11,911 nt of DNA from the NCBI GenBank assembly GCA_030040475.1, contig JASHTQ010000373.1, forward strand, positions 1-11,911. Direction: 5' to 3'. This document shows positions 1-5,162 of the stretch, piece after piece. The stretch's first letter is position 1, and every line of letters begins with the position of its first letter. The notes under the pieces were generated by a model. It worked only from the letters and a program-made list of their open reading frames with translations. It made no database searches and had not been told where the DNA came from. The translations under genes and the position numbers were made by a program. The DNA comes from Streptosporangiaceae bacterium. Lineage in GTDB: Bacteria > Actinomycetota > Actinomycetes > Streptosporangiales > Streptosporangiaceae.

Positions 1-392
1 TCAGGCCCAAGCACCTGGCCGAGGCGCGGGCCATCGCGCCTGTGGTCTGCGTGCAGAACTCCTACGCCATCGGCGCGTCCGCGGACAAGCGCGACTTCGT
101 CCGTGCCTGCGGCGAGCAGGGCGTCGCGTTCGTGCCCTTCTTCGCCATAGCTGGCGCGCCTGGCGCCGCTGGCGCGCCTGGCGCCGCAGGCGATGAGATC
201 CTCGCCGTTGCCCGTGCGCACGGCGCGACCGCGGCCCAGGTCCGGCTGGCCTGGACGCTGCAGCAGGGAGCGCACGTGCTGGCCATCCCAGGTACCGGCA
301 ACCCGGATCACCTGGCCGCCAACGTGGCAGCGGGCGCGCTGCGGCTCTCAGCTGACGAGATGGCGCGCCTAGACGCCGTGGCCGCCGCCTAG
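1..392 (+). CDS. Aldo/keto reductase, C-terminal part (5' truncated by window edge)
   Basis: The frame is open from the left edge (first full codon at base 3) and ends at TAG 390-392, so the true start lies outside the window. The visible ~129 residues match the second half of an NAD(P)H-dependent aldo/keto reductase: the VCVQNSY strand, then RLAWTLQQGAHVLAIPGTGNPDHL, which is the family's signature for the strand and helix that bind the NADP phosphate, then a C-terminal LSADEMARLDAV helix. Catalytic Asp, Tyr, Lys and His are upstream and cannot be checked. An odd feature is a Gly/Ala/Pro-rich loop (GAPGAAGAPGAAG), made by an 18-bp tandem duplication where relatives usually have a short PFFPLG-type loop. 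The substrate cannot be predicted. The family call is firm. Confidence 0.88.
   Translation, partial: RPKHLAEARAIAPVVCVQNSYAIGASADKRDFVRACGEQGVAFVPFFAIAGAPGAAGAPGAAGDEILAVARAHGATAAQVRLAWTLQQGAHVLAIPGTGNPDHLAANVAAGALRLSADEMARLDAVAAA
151..186 (+). repeat. 18-bp in-frame tandem duplication inside the aldo/keto reductase gene
   Basis: Two perfect copies of ctggcgcgcctggcgccg lie head to tail (151-168 and 169-186). They encode a repeated Gly-Ala-Pro-Gly-Ala-Ala loop. Because 18 is a multiple of three the reading frame is kept. Replication slippage is the likely origin, so copy number may vary between strains. Confidence 0.9.
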
Positions 393-554
393 CCTCGGCC
401 GGCAAACCTCCCGAAACTGCCACGCCAAGCGCCGTCCGGCCGGGTAGCCTGAGTCGGCCCCGTCCGCGCGGCGGTTTCACAAGGCAGGTCCTACGTATGT
501 CTGCGGCAGGACGCCACGCGCGCCACCGTTCAATATCCGTCAGCTGACCGATGT

Positions 555-567
555 CTTGCATTGCAAG
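555..567. promoter_or_regulatory. Perfect 13-bp palindrome upstream of the ATPase gene; possible operator
   Basis: CTTGCA-T-TGCAAG is a perfect 6-1-6 dyad lying 57 bp before the chosen ATG of the ATPase gene, in a 231-bp non-coding stretch (393-623). The stretch also has a 10-bp direct repeat, cgtcagctga, at 538-547 and 612-621. No convincing -35/-10 pair was found next to it. A role as a regulator-binding site is inference from symmetry and position only. Confidence 0.35.
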
Positions 568-623
568 TTGCAGCAGCATTTTCGAAGCAACAGGCAACCA
601 GGCATTTGGCACGTCAGCTGAGG

Positions 624-1100
624 ATGCGGACAGACGCGATGACTCCCACCCTTCCGACCAAACTGCACCAGCGTCGCGTCCGGCTGGCCAGGGTGCCGTC
701 CTCGGCCGCAGCGGCGCGCAGCCAGGTCGGCGAGGCCATCCGCGCCTGGAAGGTGCCTGTCGATGCCGATATCGCGATCCTGCTGACCAGCGACCTTGTG
801 ACCGATGCCATCACGCACGGGGATGGTCCCACCATCACGCTCGCCATCAGGTGCTCGCGCGGTCATCTGCGCGTGGACGTCTACGACTCGCCTCGATCCG
901 CGCCGGTACCAGCGGACCAGCCGGTCGGCGCGGACAGCGGACGAGGGCTGATCCTCGTCGCCACGCTGTCGACCGAATGGGGCTCCTTCCGTACTGCCGC
1001 GGGCAAGGCCGTGTACTTCACGCTCGCGTTCCGGTCAGATCTGCCCTGGGATGGCGACCACGCCGCCCCGGGGGTCACACGTGGGGACGGTGAGCCGTGA
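624..1100 (+). CDS. RsbW/SpoIIAB-like ATP-binding protein (HATPase_c_2, anti-sigma regulatory type) with altered N box
   Basis: This is a small single-domain protein of the GHKL ATPase fold (158 aa). Actinobacterial members act as anti-sigma kinases or as partners of HTH/DUF397 regulators. The N box is SDLVTDAITHG (residues 56-66), the G1 box is VDVYDSP (84-90, Asp88) and the G2 box is DSGRGLILVATLSTEWG (104-120). The usual N box reads E-L-V-T-N-A, with Glu as general base and Asn as Mg ligand. Here both are Asp (57 and 61), so kinase activity may be reduced. The start is uncertain: ATG 624 is used, and ATG 639 or TTG 561 are in frame. A GAGG at 620-623 is too close to 624 and far from 639. 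A DUF397 gene follows. Confidence 0.8.
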   Translation: MRTDAMTPTLPTKLHQRRVRLARVPSSAAAARSQVGEAIRAWKVPVDADIAILLTSDLVTDAITHGDGPTITLAIRCSRGHLRVDVYDSPRSAPVPADQPVGADSGRGLILVATLSTEWGSFRTAAGKAVYFTLAFRSDLPWDGDHAAPGVTRGDGEP

Positions 1101-1126
1101 AGCCCCATCCGCCTCACCGTCCCCAC
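1081..1126 (+). terminator. 14-bp-stem hairpin spanning the ATPase stop codon
   Basis: gtggggacggtgag (1081-1094) and ctcaccgtccccac (1113-1126) are perfectly complementary, with an 18-nt loop. The TGA stop of the ATPase gene (1098-1100) sits in that loop. There is no U tract; the following bases are tgctttgcac. It could be a factor-independent terminator or attenuator that lowers DUF397 expression, or a structure coupled to translation termination, since a ribosome at the stop would melt the left arm. Confidence 0.65.
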
Positions 1127-1155
1127 TGCTTTGCACATCGAGAATGAGAGGCAAC

Positions 1156-1392
1156 GTGAGCACAACGCTCGGTAGTCCGCACAAGCGGCCGAGTTCAGGA
1201 CGCTACTGGATCAAGAGTTCCCTGAGCTACGCCAACGGCAACTGTGTCGAGGTGGCCAGCCTGCCCGGTGGCGAGATCGGCGTTCGCAACAGCAGGGACT
1301 CCGCAGGCCTGATCCTGCGGTTCACATCTGACGAGTGGTACGCCTTCCTGGGCGGCGTGCGGAACGGTGAGTTCGACAGCTTCATCAGCTAG
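1156..1392 (+). CDS. DUF397 domain protein
   Basis: A 78-residue protein covered almost end to end by the DUF397 fold: WIKSSLSYANGNCVEVA (18-34), then a Gly turn, IGVRNSRD (41-48), LRFTSDEWYAFLGGVRNGEFD (54-74). In actinomycetes DUF397 proteins are small partners encoded beside XRE-type HTH regulators and RsbW-like ATPases (whiJ- and abaA-type loci), and have been linked to developmental control. GTG 1156 is chosen because GAGAGG (1146-1151) lies 4 nt upstream; ATG 1144 would overlap that Shine-Dalgarno. The ATPase partner is directly upstream, but no HTH gene is in the window, which is unusual for this family. Confidence 0.87.
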   Translation: MSTTLGSPHKRPSSGRYWIKSSLSYANGNCVEVASLPGGEIGVRNSRDSAGLILRFTSDEWYAFLGGVRNGEFDSFIS

Positions 1393-1414
1393 CGGCGTCG
1401 AATCGAAGCTGCAT

Positions 1415-1442
1415 TTGATATAGGAAGTTCAGCTGCTAACAT
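1415..1442 (+). promoter_or_regulatory. Candidate promoter of the lexA-like gene
   Basis: TTGATA (1415-1420, 5/6 to the -35 consensus), a 16-bp spacer and TAACAT (1437-1442, 4/6 to the -10) precede the LexA ATG in the only AT-rich patch of this intergenic region. No actinobacterial SOS box (GAAC-N4-GTTC) overlaps it. The closest symmetric motif is GTT-N8-AAC (1427-1440). A TAACA word repeats at 1437 and 1447. Confidence 0.45.
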
Positions 1443-1478
1443 GTCGTAACAACAGCGACCACGCCAGGAGGTCTGACG

Positions 1479-2153
1479 ATGCGACGTGCAGAACCGGCCA
1501 ACCCCGCCGAGCAGGAGCTGACCCCACGTCGGCGCAAGGTCCTGGAGGCGATCGAGGACTCCGTCCGGCGCAACGGCTACGCGCCCAGCTTGCGGGAGAT
1601 CGGCGCGGCGGCAGGGCTGGCGAGCACGTCAGCCGTCTTTTATCAGATGTCCATGCTGGAGAAGCAGGGATACCTGAGCCGCGAGGCGAGGCGGCCGAGG
1701 ACGGCCGTGGTCCGGACGTCCACCGATCCTGTCACCTACCAGGCCGACGATGCGGGGGAGAGGGTCGCCCGGATACCGCTCGTCGGGCGGATCGCGGCGG
1801 GCGGCCCGATTCTCGCGGACGAGCTGATCGAGGACGTCATCCCGCTGCCCAGGCAGCTGGTCGGCGAGGGCACCTTCATCATGCTCAAGGTGGTCGGCGA
1901 CTCGATGGTCGACGCCGCGATCACCGACGGCGACCTGGTGGTCGTCCGCCGCGAGTCGGACATCGAGAACGGCGACATCGTCGCCGCCCTGATCGAGAGC
2001 GAGACCTCAGCCGACCGCGAGGCGACCGTCAAGACGTTCAGGAAGCGCGACGGGCACGTCTGGCTGATCCCGCACAACCCCGCATACACGCCGATACTCG
2101 GCGACGACGCGACGATCATCGGCAAGGTGGTCACGGTGCTGCGCCGGGTCTGA
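1479..2153 (+). CDS. lexA: LexA-family transcriptional repressor / self-cleaving S24 protease
   Basis: This 224-residue protein has both LexA domains. The N-terminal winged helix (15-82) begins [16 protein letters not shown] and includes [21 protein letters not shown]. The C-terminal S24 domain (98-224) has the Ala107-Gly108 bond in RIAAGGP as cleavage site, Ser142 in GDSM as nucleophile and Lys185 in TVKTF as base. RecA-stimulated self-cleavage would inactivate it, derepressing its targets. The recognition helix reads [16 protein letters not shown] rather than the STSSVAHQL typical of the principal actinobacterial LexA, and I see no SOS box upstream, so it may be a paralogue with a different operator. 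The start is decided by AGGAGGT (1466-1472), 6 nt before ATG. Confidence 0.92.
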   Translation: MRRAEPANPAEQELTPRRRKVLEAIEDSVRRNGYAPSLREIGAAAGLASTSAVFYQMSMLEKQGYLSREARRPRTAVVRTSTDPVTYQADDAGERVARIPLVGRIAAGGPILADELIEDVIPLPRQLVGEGTFIMLKVVGDSMVDAAITDGDLVVVRRESDIENGDIVAALIESETSADREATVKTFRKRDGHVWLIPHNPAYTPILGDDATIIGKVVTVLRRV

Positions 2154-2159
2154 CCCGGC
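2143..2159. terminator. Short bidirectional hairpin between convergent lexA and ATP-grasp genes
   Basis: gccgggt (2143-2149), a ctg triloop and acccggc (2153-2159) form a perfect 7-bp stem. The lexA stop TGA (2151-2153) overlaps loop and stem, and the ATP-grasp stop (2162-2160, minus strand) abuts the other end. The hairpin reads the same from both sides, as expected for a shared terminator, although there is no U run. Confidence 0.55.
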
Positions 2160-3377
2160 TCATTCAACGATCGCGCGCAGCCTCTGGCTGGCGTTCGTAA
2201 GCGCGGTCTCTACCTCGGCCGCGGTGCCTGCCTGCGCGAACACGAAGCCCAGGTACTGATCCCCGTCAGGCAACGGGCGCACCCGGCGGCCCACGGGGAT
2301 CGTGATCGTCACACCCGTGACCCCGGGTACCGCCTCGGCGTCGGAGCGGCCCTCCACGGAGCGCAGCACGCCGGCCCGCGGCACCGGGAGCATGAATACC
2401 CCGCAGGGCCGGCGGGACTCCTGGTCGCCGGCCGGGACCTGCTCGCCGAGGGCATTGGCGAGGATCAGCTCCTCCAGGCTCCTGCCGCCCGGAAACCGCA
2501 GCGCGCGCGAGCACAGCCCGCCGATGGAGCGCGCCGCGAGTTCGAGCATGGCAGGCCCGGCGCCGGTCACGCGCAACTCGGCATGCACGGGCCCGGTTCG
2601 CAGGCCGAGCGCGCGGGCCGCGTGCCCGGCGGTGCGGACGGCGCTGTCGATGACTCGTCCGGCCAGCCGAGACGGGGTGACCAGCAGGGTTTCCTCGAAC
2701 GTGGGCCCGTCCGGCATCGCGGGCTTGTCGAAGATGGCCACCGGGGTCAGGTCGCCGTCGTCGAGCAGCCCGTCGATGCTCAGCTCCGGTCCGGGCAGGT
2801 ATTCCTCGACCAGCAGCGGTGCGGCTGCCCGCTGCCCGGCCGCCGCCAGCACGCGGCGGATCCTCGCGGCGGCCCGCGCCGCCTCGGCCGCGTCGTCGGC
2901 GCGCAGCACTCCCTGGCTCGCGGTGAGCGAGACCGCCTTGACCACGCACGGGAACCCCACCGCAGCGGCCGCCTGCCGGAGGACAGCGTCCGGGGCGTGC
3001 GCGGCAACGATCCGGTACCTTGGCTGAGCCACGCCGGCCCCGGCCCAGCACTGGCGCTGCCTGGCCTTGTCGCCAGCGGCGCACAGCGCGCCGGCCGGGT
3101 TATGCGGCAGCCCCAGGCGGGCGGCGACCGCGGCGGCCAGCAGCAGCATCGGCGAGTCCGCGGCGAGCACCGCGTCCACGTGCCCGCTGCCGGCCGCGAC
3201 CTGCTCGGCGCAGCGGTCCAGGTCACCTGGATGAATGGGGATGACCGGACTGCCGCCGGCCGGCAGCGCGCCGTCGCTGGCCACGATCAGGTCCAGGCCC
3301 GTCTTCGCGGCCGCGAGCATGAAGTCAGCCGTCCGGTAGCTGCGCGCGGGCGCCAGCAACAGCACCCGGCGCGTCAC
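2160..3377 (-). CDS. ATP-grasp domain ligase (carboxylate-amine/thiol ligase type)
   Basis: A 405-residue ATP-grasp protein. The N-terminal Rossmann-like pre-domain (1-95) starts RRVLLLAPARSYRTADF. The ATP-grasp core follows: DKARQRQCWAGAGVAQPRY (103-121), GFPCVVKAVSLTASQGV with Lys147 (141-157), VEEYLPGPELSIDG with Glu191, Glu192 and Glu198 (190-203), and HAELRVTG...MLELAARSIGGLC with Glu267 and Glu279 as probable Mg ligands. The usual E-x-N of the last motif is ELA here. Such enzymes activate a carboxylate as acyl-phosphate and join it to an amine or other nucleophile; the substrates are unknown. It is last of a translationally coupled trio: its GTG overlaps the NifU-gene stop (GTGA), with GGAGAA at 3381-3386 (minus strand) just upstream. 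Confidence 0.88.
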   Translation of the reverse strand: MTRRVLLLAPARSYRTADFMLAAAKTGLDLIVASDGALPAGGSPVIPIHPGDLDRCAEQVAAGSGHVDAVLAADSPMLLLAAAVAARLGLPHNPAGALCAAGDKARQRQCWAGAGVAQPRYRIVAAHAPDAVLRQAAAAVGFPCVVKAVSLTASQGVLRADDAAEAARAAARIRRVLAAAGQRAAAPLLVEEYLPGPELSIDGLLDDGDLTPVAIFDKPAMPDGPTFEETLLVTPSRLAGRVIDSAVRTAGHAARALGLRTGPVHAELRVTGAGPAMLELAARSIGGLCSRALRFPGGRSLEELILANALGEQVPAGDQESRRPCGVFMLPVPRAGVLRSVEGRSDAEAVPGVTGVTITIPVGRRVRPLPDGDQYLGFVFAQAGTAAEVETALTNASQRLRAIVE

Positions 3378-3931
3378 CGTTTCTCCGGGGAGAAGAACGG
3401 GTCTGTGCCCGCCTCGTGGTCGGTGACGTCGGCCACGCCGGTCAGGCCGGCCAGCCGGGAGCGCAGCAGCGGCTCGATGCCCTGCCGAACCGTTACTTCG
3501 GCCAGGCTGCAGCCCTGGCAGCCGCCCTCAAGGCGGATACGCACCCAGCCGCCGCCGACGCTGTCGACTGCGACGTGCCCGCGGTGAGCCGCGATCGCCG
3601 GGTTAACCTCGGCGTCGAGGATGCGCTGTGCCTCGCTGCCGAGATTCCCGGCGCCAGGCGAGGACGGTGCGGGATCGCTGGCCAGCCGGACCGCGGTGAC
3701 ACCTGGCACGGCGGAGCGGATCTGCGTCTCGATCCGGCTGAGAACCGGGAGGACCGCCCCGGGGGAGCCGCCCGTTTCCAGGACGACCACGCCATCGTGT
3801 GCCGATACGACGCGGATCGTGGCGCCGCGGGCGATGACCGACGGCAGGATGCTGCGCTCGAGAGCGGCCGCCGCCTCCGCGGCCAGGTCGCTCACCGGTG
3901 CCGGGTCGCTCACCGGTGCCGGATCGCTCAC
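3374..3931 (-). CDS. NifU-family protein with tandem NifU-like domains, first lacking CxxC
   Basis: This 185-residue protein ends in a NifU C-terminal domain (about 102-171): LDAEVNPAIAAHRG, then LEGGCQGCSLAEVTVRQGIEPLL with Cys138 and Cys141. In NifU/NfuA proteins this Cys pair carries a labile Fe-S cluster between subunits. Residues 24-86 align with the same domain by eye (LPSVIARGATIRVV, LETGGSPGAVLP, IETQIRSAVPGVTAVRL), but GGSPGA replaces GGCQGC, so the first copy should not bind a cluster. A likely role is an Fe-S or sulfur carrier for a partner enzyme; partner unknown. GTG 3931 overlaps the PLP-gene stop, and GAAAGG lies 8 nt upstream. GTGs at 3913 and 3895, created by 18-bp repeats, are alternative starts. 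Confidence 0.86.
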   Translation of the reverse strand: MSDPAPVSDPAPVSDLAAEAAAALERSILPSVIARGATIRVVSAHDGVVVLETGGSPGAVLPVLSRIETQIRSAVPGVTAVRLASDPAPSSPGAGNLGSEAQRILDAEVNPAIAAHRGHVAVDSVGGGWVRIRLEGGCQGCSLAEVTVRQGIEPLLRSRLAGLTGVADVTDHEAGTDPFFSPEKR

Positions 3932-3941
3932 CGGTGCCGGC
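3888..3941 (-). repeat. Three 18-bp tandem repeats across the PLP/NifU gene junction
   Basis: On the plus strand tcgctcaccggtgccgg[g/a/c] recurs at 3888-3905, 3906-3923 and 3924-3941, differing only at the last base. On the coding strand each unit contains GTGAGC, so each carries a GTG codon in the NifU frame. The encoded N-terminus is M-SDPAP-V-SDPAP-V-SDLAAEA. The outermost copy also contains the PLP-gene stop (3930-3928). Slippage could add or remove six-residue units without disturbing the overlap. Confidence 0.92.
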
Positions 3942-5085
3942 CTTTCTCGAGCGCGTCTTCCAGGTCCGCGATCAGGTCGGCGGGGGCCTCGATGCCGACC
4001 GAGATGCGCAGCAGGTCATCGGGCACCGGGGATGACGGTCCCTCGCTGCCGCGCCGGTGCTCGATCAGGCTTTCCACGCCGCCGAGCGACGTCGCGCGCC
4101 TGAACACCCGTACCTCGCGCAGCACGGCGCGGGCATTCTCGCTCCCGCCGGCCAGCCGGACGGACAGCATCCCGCCGAACCCGCCATCCATCTGCCGGGC
4201 CGCGATGGCATGCCCCGGATGATCGGGCAGCCCGGGGTACAGCACGGCTGCCAGGGCCGGGTGCCGGTGAAAGTGCGTGGCGATCGCCAGCGCCGTCTGC
4301 GAGGCCCGGTGCACCCGCAGGAACAAGGTGCGCATGCCGCGCTGGAGCAGCCATGCCTCGAACGGCCCGGGCATCGCGCCCGCGTTGCGGCGCCAGGACC
4401 GGATCCGCTCCCAGAACGGATCGCGGCGGGCGGACAGCACGGCACCGACCAGGACGTCACCATGCCCGTTGAGGTACTTACTCGCCGAATGCACCACGAG
4501 GTCGGCGCCGTGCTCGAACGGCCTGGTGTGGACCGGCGTCGCCACTGTGTTGTCCACCGCTACCCGTGCCCCTGCCGCGTGCGCGAGCTCGCAGACCGCG
4601 GCCAGGTCGGTGATCTCCCACATCGGGTTCGCCGGCGTCTCGACCCACAGCAGCCGGGTGCGGCCCGGCCGGATCGCGGCGGCCACGGCGTCCAGGTCCG
4701 CCGTGTCGGTGAATTCCACGTCAAGGCCCCACGCGAGGGCGAACTCGGCCAGCCACTTCCGCACCCCGAAGTACAGGACGCGGGAGACCAGCACGTGGTC
4801 ACCGGGCAGCAGCGACTGGAACACTGCGGTCACCGCCGCCATCCCCGAGCCGAACAGCGCGCACGCGCATCCGCCGCCCTCCAGCGCGGCCAGCAACTGT
4901 TCCGCGTGCTCCGACGTCGGGTTGTCGGCCCGGGTATAGACCCGGCCCTGCGGGTAGGACCCATCCGGCCGCTGCTCGTAGTTCGTGGCCAGGTTGATCA
5001 CCGGCGCCAGCGCGCCGGTGACCTGATCTGCCCCGCCCAGCGCCTGCGCGGCCAGGGTCTCCGGCGACATCGGCCGGTCCTCCAT
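3928..5085 (-). CDS. Cys/Met-metabolism (trans-sulfuration) PLP-dependent enzyme
   Basis: A 385-residue fold-type I PLP enzyme of the cystathionine gamma-synthase/lyase family. Motifs in order (numbered from ATG 5085): VYTRADNPT (49-57), whose Tyr50 and Arg52 would bind PLP phosphate; FGSGMAA (78-84); WVETPANP (147-154); VAVDNT with Asp178; HSASKYLNGHGDV with Lys203 as Schiff-base lysine; LQRGMRTL (247-254); SLGGVESLIEHR (333-344), the family's C-terminal signature. It could be a gamma-synthase, a gamma-lyase or a related C-S enzyme; motifs do not decide. ATG 5085 is supported by AGGAGGG (5099-5093) 7 nt upstream. GTG 5103 and ATG 5070 are alternatives. It heads the GTGA-coupled trio with the NifU-like and ATP-grasp genes, 77 bp downstream of the phosphotransferase. 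Confidence 0.9.
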   Translation of the reverse strand: MEDRPMSPETLAAQALGGADQVTGALAPVINLATNYEQRPDGSYPQGRVYTRADNPTSEHAEQLLAALEGGGCACALFGSGMAAVTAVFQSLLPGDHVLVSRVLYFGVRKWLAEFALAWGLDVEFTDTADLDAVAAAIRPGRTRLLWVETPANPMWEITDLAAVCELAHAAGARVAVDNTVATPVHTRPFEHGADLVVHSASKYLNGHGDVLVGAVLSARRDPFWERIRSWRRNAGAMPGPFEAWLLQRGMRTLFLRVHRASQTALAIATHFHRHPALAAVLYPGLPDHPGHAIAARQMDGGFGGMLSVRLAGGSENARAVLREVRVFRRATSLGGVESLIEHRRGSEGPSSPVPDDLLRISVGIEAPADLIADLEDALEKGRHR

Positions 5086-5109
5086 CGGCGGTCCCTCCTG
5101 CACGCGGGC

Positions 5110-5140
5110 AATCTACCTGGCGGCGATCGCTCGCACGCAA
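5110..5140 (-). promoter_or_regulatory. Possible promoter for the PLP-NifU-ATP-grasp operon
   Basis: On the minus strand TTGCGT (5140-5135) and TAGATT (5115-5110) are separated by 19 bp and lie in the 77-bp gap between the phosphotransferase stop and the PLP-enzyme Shine-Dalgarno. The spacer is long and the -35 moderate. The trio may instead, or also, be transcribed from the phosphotransferase promoter. Confidence 0.3.
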
Positions 5141-5162
5141 CGGACCCGGCCGGATCCGCCGT

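Noticed and set aside
551..1093. Overlapping plus-strand frame of 180 aa over the ATPase gene
   Set aside because: The protein is Arg/Gly/Pro-rich without motifs, whereas the other frame encodes N, G1 and G2 boxes of a GHKL ATPase.
3888..3941. Tandem repeats as a CRISPR-like array
   Set aside because: Units are 18 bp with no spacers and lie inside a reading frame; no cas genes are present.
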